From contig JAPVLO010000097.1 of NCBI GenBank assembly GCA_027257055.1, forward strand, positions 1,736,001 through 1,800,000: DNA of 64,000 nt, in the 5' to 3' direction. This DNA comes from Cephalopachus bancanus (Eukaryota > Chordata > Mammalia > Primates > Tarsiidae). Made by a program: the position numbers and the translations under genes. The notes beneath the pieces are model-generated. The model was not told the origin of the DNA. It was given only the letters and a program-made list of their open reading frames with translations, and searched no databases. Below are positions 25,010-36,648 of this stretch, one piece after another (within the stretch, counting starts at the first letter, position 1; each line of letters begins with the position of its first letter).

Positions 25010-25316
25010 CTACCTTCCCTCCCCACCCCCAGCCTCCTTCCTTCTCTCCTCTCTCTCTCTCTTCCTTCCTTCCTCCCTCCTTCCCTTCCTTCCTTCCCTC
25101 CCTCTCTTCCTCCCTCCCTCCCCATCTCCTTCTCTCCTTTCTTCTCTGTCCCTTCTTCCCTCCCTTTCTTCGTTTCCCCCTCCTTCCTTCCTCCCTCCTT
25201 CTCTGCCTCCCTCCTTCCCTTCCTCCCTCCCTTACTTCTTTTCTCCTCCCTCCCTCCCTCCTTTCTCTTCTGTCACTTCTTCCCTCCCTCCCACCCTCCC
25301 TCCCTTCCTTCTGTCC
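25010..25316. repeat. Polypyrimidine tract, (CCTT/CCCT)n
   Basis: About 300 bp almost wholly of C and T on the plus strand, built of imperfect CCTT, CCCT and CT units. Rare breaks occur at ACC, ATC, GT and CG positions. The mirror-repeat, polypurine/polypyrimidine character is compatible with intramolecular triplex (H-DNA) formation. The long open frames across it on both strands are low-complexity artefacts. Confidence 0.93.
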
Positions 25317-25400
25317 AACATGCATTTGTTGAGTGCTGGCTCAATGACACGGGCATAATTCAAGGTGTTGGAGACAAAACAATGACAGGTAAGTTGAATA
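25317..25400 (-). mobile_element. Possible L2 3' end fragment
   Basis: CATGCATTTGTTGAGTGCTGG, then GGTGTTGGAGACAAAACAATGA, resembles the reverse complement of the L2 terminal region. Short and diverged, so weak. Confidence 0.4.
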
Positions 25401-25401
25401 A

Positions 25402-28400
25402 GGTGAAGACTGGAGACTATGTTTTCCAAATGGCAACATAAGCAAATAACTGAAAGCACCAAAAAATAGAGGCCAGGAAACACAGTTTCAGGTTATGAGT
25501 CAGATGTACCAAATGGTCTTTTTTTTTTCTTCAATAGAAATCTTTCTGTTTGCTTTGATGAGAGAAAACATGATTTACTTAGTCAATTCACGCAAGCTAA
25601 GCTAATATGAGATTTAAAAAAATGAATTCAGATTCCCCCCAAATCCTGCATTTTTCAGAGGCATTGTCCCCTCTGTGCATCTTAAATATCATCTTATTCA
25701 GGGAGAGTAGGAGGCTAGTCACTGGTATTGGCATCTTTCCCATTAGCAGTGCTGAGAGTCCTCCTGTCTGAATCATTCTCCAGCTGTAGAGATGACTCCA
25801 TCCTCATGAAGACATCTCTTCACTCTCATTGCATTCGTCTTTGGGACCATTAACTTCAGGAATTATATTCTTGACACTCTTAACCAAGAGGCATGGAAGG
25901 AGGTGGAGGTTAATTGTTCCTTGTATCCTATCCGAAAATATGGGATCTCTCCTGAAACTACCTCAGGTTACCTTTTTTCATGGAAGAAACTAGTCTTTTC
26001 AAACCTACCTGTGGGATCAATCCTCCCCTTACATGAATGTAATACACTGATGCTAAGTAAGATGAGATTTAATGTAACTGTGATGCCTCTAATTCTGACT
26101 CTTCTCCTATTTTAGCACCAAAAACAAAAACAAAGACAAAACAAAGCAAAAAAAAAAAAAACAACAAAAAACTTTACCAGTTTTAGGTACCTGAGGATGT
26201 CATTTGCTAATTAATTATTTATTCATCTCTGTCTATATTTATAACAAGAATTTGCCTCTCAATCGCCTAAAGATCTAAGCTCTTTTGACTCAAAATACTA
26301 AAGACTTCACCAAAGGGTTATTTTAAAATTTTGATACAAAAGCTAAACCTTGATTCTTCCTCTCCTTATTTCTGCTGTAATGATAATTAACTGAGAGAGA
26401 GAGAGCAATGTGCTTGTTATCTCTTTCTTCCCTTTTCTCTCTTTTCATCTCTCTTCTCTCTCACAGACATATGAGTATACATGTAAGTCCTATCCATATA
26501 GTCTAAATAGACAAAATGGAATCATATGCTATCTTAACTTATATTTGATTATAAGAGTCACAGGAAGAGCCTAAGTAACATTCAATGTAATGTAAATTTT
26601 TTCATGATAAAGAGATGCCAAGTATCTGGAATTTATAAACCTTGTGATCCTTTTTAAGACTGACAAATATTAGGGAGATAATTATAGTGGATTCTTTATG
26701 GATTTTGCCTCTTATTTCTCTCTTTATTTTAATTCTATAAAGCATGCCCTGTAGATTTTGCTTGCTTTGTCACTAAAGAAAAAAGAAAGGTCAACCAAAG
26801 AATCAGATGTAGTGTTCTCTGGACCTTAAAAAAAAGGAAAGAAAAAAAAAATTACAGCAAAGAACCAAAGCCTTTTTAGAAAGAACATTTCCTTTACGTC
26901 TTTCCTATTTCCTTTCATCAGCCTGCTTTCAAGTTCCCTGGAATTAAGCACCAGCAAATTAAATATTTTCACCGAAATTTACAATTCTTCCATTTGAAGA
27001 TGCTCTTAGCAATACTGTTTTTCCCTTTTTTTCCCTGTCTATACTAAAAAAGCAGATGCAAAGCATATAAAAATGGAGATTCCAACAAACTGGATCACCG
27101 CCAAGTTTTTCAGGTTCTATTGAAATGTACCTTTCAATGGCTGCATTTAATTACTAATTTTCTACGTTAATTTAACTGTACGCAGTAAACTCCTAAAGAG
27201 ATTAGTATAAGATCACATTTGAATGTAAATGCTGGAATAACATTTGGGTCTATCACTCCCTATCACTGCTTTATCCCAAATCATGCTGTGCTGCTTCAGG
27301 CCTACCTCTTCCACGCTCACCAGAAGCCTGCAAACCTTAAACTAAGAGTTACAATATCAACGCTTTGTTAAAACTCTTGGACCACAGAATCTCACTGGAG
27401 TGGAAACATGGGGTTGGGATGCCCTTTCTTACAGACTATAGAAGTCTAATGGTGGTGGAGCAGTCATCTCGCTATAACTTAGCATTGCAAAGCTATTAGT
27501 GTTATCCATACTTATAATAAAGAAGACAAGAATTTTTACTTATTTAAGGTTATATTTAAGAGTCTTGGGAAAGGTAATTGATCAGTATGCTCGTCAGAAA
27601 CAGAATATCTATAATTTTCTTAAATGTCTTCTCTTCAAATAGTTGAGATGCTGCCAGAAAACATAGGAACAGTTGTTGAATATAGCATTAATTTTAGAGC
27701 AACTTCATACAGGAGTGGTGATTTAGACATGACTGTTGGCGGAATTATCACTAAAATGTTCTATAAATATAATAGGAGGGAATAACTTTGAATGCATAAT
27801 TTCTGAAAATGCAATTACCCTTGGGAAAAGTTTCAAAGTAGAACTTCTATATATGTTGCTGCTTTTGCGGTGATAGGGTAGCAATGTCACAGAATCATAG
27901 GATGTGACTTGTTACTTACCTATCTGCTCTTATTTTTAACAGCTTCCATCTTTTACTTCTTTAACCCCAAAAATTCAAAGGCAAAAATCTTAGAATGTGT
28001 CATGTTCACAGTATACATATGCAAAAATGAGACTTCTGATGGAAAAGAAACTGAAGGCATTTTTCTATTAATGTATTCATTAGATAGCTTGTTTTACATA
28101 TCTGCGAGCTCTTTACTTGTTCTATAGGTTCTGTTTTAACAGATATGGTGTCATTTTGACATAGGTAGAACAATTTGGTAATAGAGTGATCAATGAACAT
28201 TTTGTAGGTAAAGTCAAAGTTAACTTTTGTTATTTTTTCATCTTCTTTTAACTTCCCTGCGTTTATCTGGAGATATGGAAAGAGACTGAGAACACTTTTT
28301 TGCAGAGCTATAGAAGTGAACATCATTTTATCTTTGGCAAAATAATGAACCATGTCCTAAGAGAACCTTGCTGTTTTATCTTGAAATCTCTTATTGCCAT

Positions 28401-28985
28401 TTTAAAACATTTCAGAAAGCTGTACATACTGTCAACTAAGGAATCCGAGAAAATGGATAACTTATACATATCATCTTTCCAGTCATTTCTGTGAAACTCT
28501 ATACTTGGTCTATTACAGGTGCGTATTTCGAATGAAAGGTAATGCTGTTTTAACTAGAAAGATTTCTGTAACTGGCAGTGAAAATCTATATAAATAAAGT
28601 GAGAAAACTTGCCAGGAGAAGCTCCCTCGAAAAGATAAATCTCAAGTTTATCATTAACAGGCATGTAGTATTTCCACAGAAAACAAACAAAAGGGAGGTT
28701 GCAGGGTTAACTGTGGACTCAGAACCGCGTTAACAATTTCGCGCACCTCATGGGTGTTCATATGAACTTTATATCTTCATCTAGGAAAGAAACTGTCTTA
28801 TTTATTCACATTTATTTTACATGCTTGTTTCTTTCTCTTAGTCTGTAGAAAAAGAAACCCGTAAGGAAGAACACATTCTTTATGCGTGTTTAAAAAGAAA
28901 TAATTGAACGAATAAATAAATAATTGCATGTGTGATTAGCTTGCTAATGAGAGAAGAAAGGCCTGCTGTTGATGGTGCTGACTTC
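25402..28985. other. Large single-copy-looking interval
   Basis: 3.6 kb of AT-rich DNA in which I could not place any repeat family or gene. It contains short A-rich runs (26130-26170, 26830-26850) and a (GA)n patch (26394-26404). ORFs up to 115 codons (28006-28353, minus) show no family resemblance. Confidence 0.45.
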
Positions 28986-28989
28986 TATG

Positions 28990-29764
28990 AGACAGAGTTG
29001 GCTTAGACAGGAGTTGCAGATTCAGTTTGCCAGGAAGCAAACTGAGATGGAGTTTATTGAGCAAGATGCTTATTAAGGACAGCCCTTGGCATCCACAGGA
29101 GGAGATGAAGCCAGAGTAGGCAGGAGGAGAAGTGAGAAAGCAACCACGGTCATGGCCTCAGCCCGCGTTATGAAGAGTTCTGAAACTAGAATGACCGTTC
29201 AGAATTACAGACCAAGTCAGTCAGGACTTTTACTGCTTGTACTGATGTTATTCAATGTGGGGAACCCTAGGAAGGGACACGACCTTGGGGAAAGTGACCC
29301 TGCAGGTGAGATAATCTCTGAAGTCTCTGAAAGTTGGAAGCTGTCTGCTGCCAGCACTCCTTGCAGGAGGGGCAATGAGCCCTTCATTGATGAAGATCTG
29401 GGCATGGCACACCAGTCCCATAGTGGGATGGGACTAGATTACAGAAGCTTTTGCAGGTCAGAAAGAAGAGTTTAAAGTAAATACAATTATGAATGGTGGT
29501 TATATGTTCTTTTTAAAGCACAATGATGCCATGAAGTTCACTTCAATAGCAGTGCAGAGATTACATAGGGCTGAATGGAAAGATCAAAGCCAAGGTCCAA
29601 AGCCAAGGCTGAATGGAAAGATCAAAGATGAAAGCCAGTTTGGAAAGGAATTTGAGTGATTCCATCATGAGGCAATAAGACCCCGGCAAACTAACAGCTA
29701 TGGAATGACAATAAGTTGAAACTGGTGACCAAATGGATTGAAAGATTAGGGAGGTCTGCCCAGC
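28990..29764. other. Unassigned region, possibly an old repeat
   Basis: A 129-codon open frame (29086-29475, plus) overlaps a moderately GC-rich block. I recognise no domain. The opening, TGGAGTTTATTGAGCAAGATG followed by a stretch of LTR-like text, suggests an ancient LTR but this is not secure. A 38-bp tandem duplication lies at 29569-29627. Confidence 0.3.
29569..29627. repeat. 38-bp local tandem duplication
   Basis: GGCTGAATGGAAAGATCAAAG occurs at 29569-29589 and again at 29607-29627, an offset of 38 bp. The spacer also repeats CCAAAGCCAAG internally. It looks like replication slippage. Confidence 0.85.
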
Positions 29765-29940
29765 AACTTTTGAGCCTCTCTTATGTGTCAGATACTTTGT
29801 CTATATTTTGCACTAAATATTCTCAACAAAGTAGACCTTATTTTAATTTTACTCAGCAGAATAAACAGATATTCTGAGAAATTAAATGAATTTCCCAAGT
29901 CTTTCCTGTTTGAAATTGAGGAAGACCAGGTCTGTACAAA
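29765..29940 (-). mobile_element. MIR SINE (diverged)
   Basis: CTCTTATGTGTCAGATACTTTG, then ATATTCTCAACAAAGTAGACC, and GAGAAATTAAATGAATTTCCC follow the reverse MIR order. Diverged but ordered matches. Confidence 0.55.
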
Positions 29941-30149
29941 TGTAGACTGTATGTTTTCTCACCATATCAAACTTCTCTTTGCCAAGTGATGAGCTGTAGT
30001 ATACATCTTTGAAGCCTAGGTTGATGAGAGAATGGCATGGAACTGCTAGAACTAAAAAAAGGGAAAGGAAATTAAACTGATTTGCAATAGTGAGGAACAA
30101 GAATTTCTAAAATGATACAAATGTACACGATGTTATAGAATAAGAATCA

Positions 30150-30395
30150 TAACAGTTGACTTATCAAGTTTTATTGTGCATGAGCATCATGTTTTAAAGA
30201 CCATATTCTTCAGTCTTCATGAGAATTCTTTAGGAACGATATCATTATAATCTTCATTTTACAGATAGAGACACTAAATTTTGGAGAATGTGAATAAACT
30301 GCTTGAGGTCAAACAGCTAGTTAATGGTGAAGCTGGATCTTTAAGCCAGAATTATCTGGCTTCAAAGTCCATGATCTTTATCACCAACCATCATA
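30150..30395 (-). mobile_element. MIR SINE
   Basis: Reverse MIR with a clear core: ATCTTCATTTTACAGATAGAGACACT, TGCTTGAGGTCAAACAGCTAG and GGTGAAGCTGGATCT..AAAGTCCATGATCTTTATCACC (quoted in pieces). Good order and spacing. Confidence 0.8.
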
Positions 30396-30634
30396 TTTTC
30401 ATGTTAAAAATTGCCACCTAATTAATGTGAAGTGTTTTGGTGTTAATTTATTTAAAACAATAGCTAATTCACATACTCTTTGAATATTCCTCAATGATTT
30501 TGGTAATGCATTTTTAACTAATTAGTGTCTGGCTAGTTATCATTTTGTGAAATGGGCACTTTAGGTTGCCAAAAAGTCTTCATATAGGATGTAAATTGAT
30601 GTTTAATTTGTTTTTATTCGGTCAGTTGTGGTCT

Positions 30635-30995
30635 ACCACTATATCATTTTCCTGGGTTGCTGTAACAAAGTACCACAAACTGAGTGGCTAAAACAACAGA
30701 AATTAATTTTCTTATAGTTCTGGAAGGTAGGAGTAAGAAATCAAGATTTTGGCAGGACCATAATTCCTCTGAAACACGTAGGGAAATACTTCCTTGCCTC
30801 TTCCTAGTGTTCTGTGGTTTACTAGCAAACCTTCGTGTTCCTTGGCTGTAGATGCGTTACTCCAATCCTGTCTTACATGGCCTTCTCTTCCTATGGCCAG
30901 CTTCTGATGACACCAGTCATATTGGATTAGAAGCACATCCTATTCTGGTATGACCTCATGTTAACTACTTACATAAGCAATAGCCCTATTTCCAA
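30635..30995 (+). mobile_element. Old interspersed repeat (family not named)
   Basis: GCTGTAACAAAGTACCACAAA, ACTGAGTGGCTAAAACAACAG, TTCTTATAGTTCTGGAAGG and GACACCAGTCATATTGGATTAG belong to a widespread mammalian interspersed repeat that I recognise by its text but cannot name with confidence. Confidence 0.6.
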
Positions 30996-30999
30996 ATGC

Positions 31000-31335
31000 T
31001 ATGATTTGAATGTTCTTTCCCTTCAAAACTAATGTTGAAACTCAGTCCTCAGTAGAGAGAAGTATAGTATTTAAGTGGCAATTGTGTCATAAGTACTCTG
31101 CCCTCATGAATGGATTAATCATTTTATGACTCAATGGATTAATAATCATGGGAAAGGGATTGGTGGCTTTCTAAGAAGAGAAGAAGAGACCTGAGTTAGC
31201 ATGCTCAACCCTCTCATCATATGATGCCCTGTGCTACCTCGGGACTTTGCAGAGGGTCCCTTCTAGCAAGAAGGTTCTCACCAGATGCAGCCCCTTGACC
31301 TTGAACATCTTAGCTTTCATAACTACCTTATGGCC
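31000..31335 (+). mobile_element. MaLR LTR (MST/THE1-like)
   Basis: CTATGATTTGAATGTTC, then TGTTGAAACTCAGTCC, CTCTGCCCTCATGAATGG and TTCTCACCAGATGCAGCCCC reproduce the ordered landmarks of an MST-type MaLR LTR. It is incomplete at the 3' end. It abuts the repeat at 30635. Confidence 0.75.
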
Positions 31336-31344
31336 AGAATCACC

Positions 31345-31885
31345 TTATATTCATGGCTATGTCTTTTTTAAAAAAGAGAAAAGCTTTGCTAAAAGCTAGG
31401 CATATTCCACGTATCACATTCTCCTCAATAATTAAGCTATATGAAAACATTAAATGTATGAAATTTAAACTAATATCATTGAGCATTCTCCTGTGGGAAG
31501 AGTCAAAGTTGGTAGGGTAGACTTGAGGAATTTGTTCCTCTTAATGTGCTTTATTATAATAATATTTTTATTACCTATATTATAAATAAAATAGCAGAGG
31601 CATTGCCAGACTAATTTTTCTTTCAATTTATGTAATTTGGATTACTCTTTTCATATGCATCTAGCTGTATTTCTTAGATGTAGAAATCAAATAATTTTAA
31701 TATTTAATTTGTTCCTAGGAACAAGATAGTCAAGGTTTTATGTTTATTAAATTGGTCTGAAGGCAGACAGCTCTTAACTTAAATACGATCTGTATTTGGA
31801 TATCATTAAACCATGTACAATTTATGTCGTTGCTTCATATATCTGCAATATTGAAATAAGACTGCTTAATTGCCAAATACTAATA
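31345..31885. other. No feature recognised
   Basis: AT-rich intergenic sequence; nothing identified. Confidence 0.4.
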
Positions 31886-31889
31886 TCTA

Positions 31890-32345
31890 TTTCAAGTTTT
31901 CAGCCTTATTGACCTTTCTGTACATTTTACTACTTCTTTTCCTTTCCAAACTTTTTCTTTTGTTTCTACCACACAATTTGCTTTATACATGAGTGCTTCA
32001 TCCTAGCCTCCTCTGATGACTTCTTTTCTGCTATCTGCTTCCATGAATTTCCATTTATTCAAAGATATTATCTCCTTTACCCTTGTCATATTTTTATGCA
32101 CTAATGCATATCTATGTACCACTGATGCCCACATTTATTTTCCTAGCTCTGACATCACCAAGACTTTGGTCTCAGTTACCTCCTGGATAGACCCTGAATG
32201 TTTACAGGCATTTTTGAATATAAAATGCATCAAATTTATTATCTCTTCCAAAAATTGCCCTGGTGGTAAAGCAGACCTCATTCCTTCTTCAACTAGCACT
32301 TCTTTTCATTTAACTTCACAAAACAAAGCCTGCACTACCCTATCC
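31890..32345 (+). mobile_element. Possible L2 internal fragment
   Basis: A pyrimidine-rich string of short words (CAGTTACCTCCTGGATAGACC, ATTATCTCTTCCAAAAATTGCC) resembles the L2 3' coding region on the plus strand. Diverged and without a diagnostic end, so only tentative. The 116-codon ORF at 32016-32366 is not a recognised gene. Confidence 0.4.
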
Positions 32346-32361
32346 TTAGATTGTGGGCTTG

Positions 32362-32752
32362 AATAATGGGATTACTTACTTTGGCCAATAGGATGTTAAA
32401 AGCAAAGGCTTTCCCCAACATATGGAACGTAAAATATGCTTATGTGATTGGGTATGTTCTCTTGTGCCTTTGCTATTGCCATGAAAATATGCCCTAGCTG
32501 GCTTGCTAGTTGGTTCAAGGACATCGTGAGACTCATTTAGAAGAGTTAATTGGCCAATCCATAGATCTGTGTTTGAAGTAGAGTCATCCTGTGAAGTCCA
32601 ACCAAATTCAGTGAGTCTACTGATAGATATGTAAGTGTACCCAGCCAACAAAAGCAGAAGCACTCCAGTGAATAAGTAAGATGTTTGAGAAACAAATTCT
32701 TGTTTTGCTATGTCATTGATTTTAGTTGTTGTTATACAGTAAATGTTATCTG
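32362..32752 (+). mobile_element. Diverged MaLR/MLT1-like LTR
   Basis: CTTTGGCCAATAGGATGTTAA, ATGCTTATGTGATTGGGTATG, then a 3' part with ATGTTTGAGAAACAAATTCTTG and GTTGTTGTTATACAGTAAATG have the order seen in MLT1-class LTRs. The 145-codon minus-strand ORF across it is a chance frame. Confidence 0.5.
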
Positions 32753-32754
32753 AT

Positions 32755-34070
32755 GCAAACATTGATATTTGAAGCAGAGTACTAATAAAGCAAAAACCTA
32801 AGATATATGGCATTCATTTTAAGACTAGATGGCGAGTAACAAGGAAGCTGACACAGGAGGCTTAAAAAATGGTAGCCTGTATGATGTAGTCATAAAATAT
32901 TTGTGAAAACTGCCAGGTGTGATCATCTGAAAGGTTGATATGGGATTTATTTAATTTGTGAACTTGGGCAAGGTGGATTCCAGGCAGAGTGCAGAAGGAG
33001 TGATCTAATTCCATTTAGATGGATTGAATAAGGCAATAGAAGGGAGAGCTGAGATCAGAAAAGAACTATCCAGTTTTCATAGTAAATAGAATTTAAAAAA
33101 ACAAAACAACACACAAGCAATAGAGAGCTCCTAGAATGTGTTGGGTTGTAAAACTCATTTAAAATTCTTCAGTCTTTCTAATCTTGTCAGACAGTAAATT
33201 AGTATCAGATTAAAATACAGCCTTAGGACAAAGATAAATTCAGGGTCTTTAAGATGTAGTTTAGGGGTATAGACAAAATCAGAGTAGCTTTCTTGTACCT
33301 TGTTAAGACATTTGAAAGAATTAAGATGGCATCTACTACATCCTCTTAGGGGATAAAAGAATTAGAAAGCGTGGTCTCACAGAGTCCTAATGGTTCAATT
33401 GTACTTAAAACACCAAAAGACTTGTGGTTTTCATAAATATAGTTGGTGGAAAAGAATACAAAATGAAACCCACAAATTTGTCACTTTTATAAAATAGTTT
33501 ACTATAGTCACACACATAAAATCCTCAGAGATTTTGTGAGATCTGGTTAGAGCTCCACCAGCCAGGGCCAACAGGGACTAAAATTGTATAATATCTAAAA
33601 TAACTTCTGAGTCCTCAATGTTGCAGGCAGAAATTAGGCTAAGACAGTCGTCTAGTTGCCACAGAGGACATATTCTCTAATATTTTCTTTACAACTGGAC
33701 ATAGGCAATTAAAAAAAGAGCAATTTCCAGAGTATTGAGATAAAAGCAACTATAGACTGAGAGTCACTCCTAGGAAGCAGAACTAAGTCTAATAAAGGAA
33801 GATTTCTTACCTCCAGAGTAGGGGGAATGGTAACACTTGTGTAGAAACAATTCTGACTTGTCACAAAATAGTGACTTCTATTTGCATCCCTTTATTCTTT
33901 TCAAATGAGAATGGTATCTTGTCTCTGTCTTACAAATTATATGGTATATGTGTGAGAGCAAAAAAATTACTTGTTTGTTTATCACTTTTTCTCTTTCTCT
34001 CACTCTATTTAAATTCATAGATCTCCAGATAAAAAGGATACATGTCCACACTTGATATAAATCACACGAT
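32755..34070. other. No feature recognised
   Basis: Single-copy-looking sequence. No repeat, RNA or gene signature that I can support. Confidence 0.4.
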
Positions 34071-34266
34071 TCTCCATCCTACCCAAGGCAGTCTACAGAT
34101 TTAACACAATACCCATTACATTACCAGCATCATTCTTCTCAGACCTAGAAACAACAATACAGAAATTCATATGGAAACATAAACAACCATGAACAGACAA
34201 AAAATTCCTCAGCAAAAGAAACAAAGTAGAAAGTGTTACACACCTCGATTTTAAACTTTATTATAT

Positions 34267-35052
34267 TGTTGGAAGCTGGCCAAGGAGGCCCACTGAACGT
34301 TAGGAATCAGGGGGGCCGTTGACCTCAAGACCACTAGAAATGCGTTCGGGAGCCGCGACTTCATTACCTCTCCCTTTCTGTTGGCATAACAGCCTTCTGT
34401 TGGCTCAAGCATGAAAACTCCAGACAGGGACGAACACAAGCTAACATTAGAAACTCGCTGTTCCCATTTCCCTTTGACTGCGGTTTAGACTTCCAGACAG
34501 TCCTGGTTCAAGCCAGGACCACATCAAAGAGCCCAGGAACTGAGAGCCCAGCATGAACTTTTGATAGAGCAACAATATGTAAAACTGGTTTTAGTTATTT
34601 TAAGTTCCATTGACTATGTTAGGATAAAGCAAAGGAATAAACTGTTTATCAATAGGAAAGCTATTCATAAGTAAACTAAGTAGAATAAAATAAAATATAG
34701 ATTCCAATTGATAGAATGGTATATTTATAGAAACTGTAATAATACTTCTAAGGGACAATAGTCTAGCATAGGAACTGGAAAGTCAAGTTGGGTTTGTTCT
34801 TTACCATGCTTGAAGAAATATCTGGTGGGTAGGGGATGCCCCCATGTACCTGGTTGTCTGGGAGACATCTGAGTCTGAATGTGCAAAATTTGGAGATAAA
34901 AACCCTCTGTACTTTTCAGTAAACGGCTTCTGCACTAGACAGAGTCCAGACTCTTTCTTTTCCTCCCCCTCTTCCTCATCCTCCTTTTTTTCAGTCGCCG
35001 AATCCGTCCCACCTCCAAGGACCCCAGACCCTGCAGGAGCAGGACTCCGGCA
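34267..35052 (+). mobile_element. Solo LTR of an endogenous retrovirus
   Basis: A 786-bp block interrupts the L1 exactly between two matching ORF2 segments. It begins TGTTGGAAGC and ends CTCCGGCA, so it has the TG..CA ends of an LTR. Flanks TTATAT (34261-34266) and TTATCT (35053-35058) form a 6-bp direct repeat with one difference. A TATA-like GATAAAAACC is at 34895 and a pyrimidine-rich stretch follows at 34953-34990. No internal retroviral genes are present, as expected after LTR-LTR recombination. The family is not recognised; a 6-bp duplication is typical of class II elements. Orientation is inferred from the TATA position. Confidence 0.78.
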
Positions 35053-35314
35053 TTATCTGACTGCAATAATCAAAACAGCCTACTATTGGTACAAGAACAG
35101 GCATATGGACCGATGGAACAAGATAGAGATTCAGGAATTCCGGAAGCAAAACCTAAATTCCTCAACCAACTTATCTTTGACAAAGCCTCTGCGACAAACA
35201 CTGGAGAAAGGAGAACCTACTCAGTAAATGGTGCTGGGAAAACTGGCTGACCACATGCAGAAGATTAAAACAAGATCCTTACCTATCACCATACACAAAA
35301 CAACTCTAAATGGA

Positions 35315-35400
35315 TCAAAGAGCTAAACATAAAACCTCAAACTATATGAACCTTAGAAAACAGGTTCATATAGTTTGAGGTTTTATGTTTAGCTCTTTGA
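35315..35400. repeat. Perfect 39-bp inverted repeat with 8-bp loop
   Basis: Left arm 35315-35353 (begins TCAAAGAGCTAAACAT) and right arm 35362-35400 (ends ATGTTTAGCTCTTTGA) are exact reverse complements. The loop is TAGAAAAC. The left arm is normal L1 ORF2 sequence; the right arm is an inverted copy of it that replaces the L1 bases normally found there. Confidence 0.97.
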
Positions 35401-35441
35401 AATAAGAAATAAGAAATAAAAAATAAGAAATAAGATAGACA
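35401..35441 (+). repeat. A-rich (AATAAG)n patch
   Basis: AATAAGAAATAAGAAATAAA and a continuing imperfect hexamer array join the foldback to the Alu target site. Its last 17 bases are the Alu target-site duplication. Confidence 0.75.
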
Positions 35442-35737
35442 GCTGGGCTCGGTGGCTCAGCCTGTAATCCCGTACTTTGGGAGGCCGAGATGAGTGGATT
35501 GCCTGAGCCCGCGGGTTCAAGACCTACCTGGGCAACTTGGCGAGACGTCATCTCTACAATAAATCAAAAAATTAGCCGGGCGTGGTAGCGGGTTCCTGTA
35601 GTTCCAGCTACTTGGAAGGCTGAGGCAAAAGGATCGCCAGAGCCCAGCAGGTCGAGGCTGTGGTGGCCGGGAGCAGTCACTGCACTCCAGTCTGGGTGAC
35701 AGAGTGAGACTCCAACTCAAAAAAAAAAAAAAGAAAA
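35442..35737 (+). mobile_element. Young full-length Alu in the L1
   Basis: Full dimer from GCTGGGCTCGGTGGCTCAGC to a poly(A) tail. The exact 17-bp target-site duplication AAGAAATAAGATAGACA is at 35425-35441 and 35738-35754. It belongs to the same lineage-specific type as 36353 and 18873 (linker CAATAAATCAAAAAAT). Confidence 0.95.
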
Positions 35738-36352
35738 AAGAAATAAGATAGACAAGTGGGACCTCATCAAACTGACAAGTTTCGGCAAAGCCAAAGAAAC
35801 CATCAAGAGAGTGGGCAGACAGCCTCTACACAGGGAAAAAAATATTTGCCAACTGTATATCTGACAAAGGCCTAACATTTAGGATCTACAAGAAACTCAT
35901 ATGCCAAAAAGAAAAAAAACTCCAAAAACAGCCCGGTTAAAAAGTGGGCAAAAGATACGAATAGATACTTCTCAAAAGAAGACATATGAGCAACTAACAG
36001 ATACATGAAGAAATGCTCAGTCTCATTAATCATTAAAGAAATGCAAATTAAAACCACACTGAGATGCCAGCTAACTCCAATCAGAATGAGAATCATTAAT
36101 AACTCAGAAAACAACAGATGTTAGAGAGGATGCAAGGAAAAAGGAACACTTCTGCACTGTTGGAGGGGGTGTAAACTAGTACAGCTTCTGTGGAAAACAG
36201 TGTGGCAATTCCTATAAGATCTAAAAAACGATCTTCCATGTGACCCAGCAATCCCCTTTCTGGAAATATACCTGGAGGAACTCAAGTCATTCTACAAAAA
36301 AGGTACCTGCACATGCATGTTTATTGCAGCATTATTAGCAATAGCAAAAACA

Positions 36353-36648
36353 GCTGGGCTCGGTGGCTCAGCCTGTAATCCCGCGCCTTTGGGAGGCTGA
36401 GGTGAGTGGATTGCCTGAGCCCGCGGGTTCGAGACCCACCTGGGCAGCGAGACCTCATCTCTACAATAAATCAAAAAATCAGCCGGGCGTGGTAGCGCAT
36501 GCCTGTAATTCCGGCTACTTGGAAGACTGAGGTGGAAGGATCGCCAGAGCCCAGCAGGTCGAGGCTGCGGTGGCCGGGAGCGGCCACTGCACTCCAGTCT
36601 GGGTGACAGAGTGAGACTCCAACTCAAAAAAACAAAACAAAACAAAAA
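36353..36648 (+). mobile_element. Young full-length Alu in the L1
   Basis: Full dimer from GCTGGGCTCGGTGGCTCAGC to an A-rich tail with AACAAAACAAAAC interruptions. The 13-bp target-site duplication AATAGCAAAAACA lies at 36340-36352 and 36649-36661, in L1 sequence that is uninterrupted at 24140 (ACAATAGCAAAAACATGG). It contains the unmutated CGs GCGCATGCC, GGTTCGAGACC and GGCCGGGAGCGGCC, so it is one of the youngest copies here. Confidence 0.95.

Noticed and set aside
25010..25316. Regularly spaced repeat such as a CRISPR array
   Set aside because: The units are imperfect tetranucleotides with no unique spacers.
24906..25332. Long Arg/Gly/Glu-rich and Ser/Leu/Pro-rich ORFs on both strands
   Set aside because: Both are translations of the polypyrimidine tract.
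29086..29475. 129-codon open frame as a possible novel gene
   Set aside because: No domain, no codon or splice support, and it lies in what may be an old repeat.
34844..35227. 127-codon ORF with a Ser-rich part as a possible protein
   Set aside because: It starts in the solo LTR and runs into L1 ORF2. It is a chance fusion across an insertion boundary.
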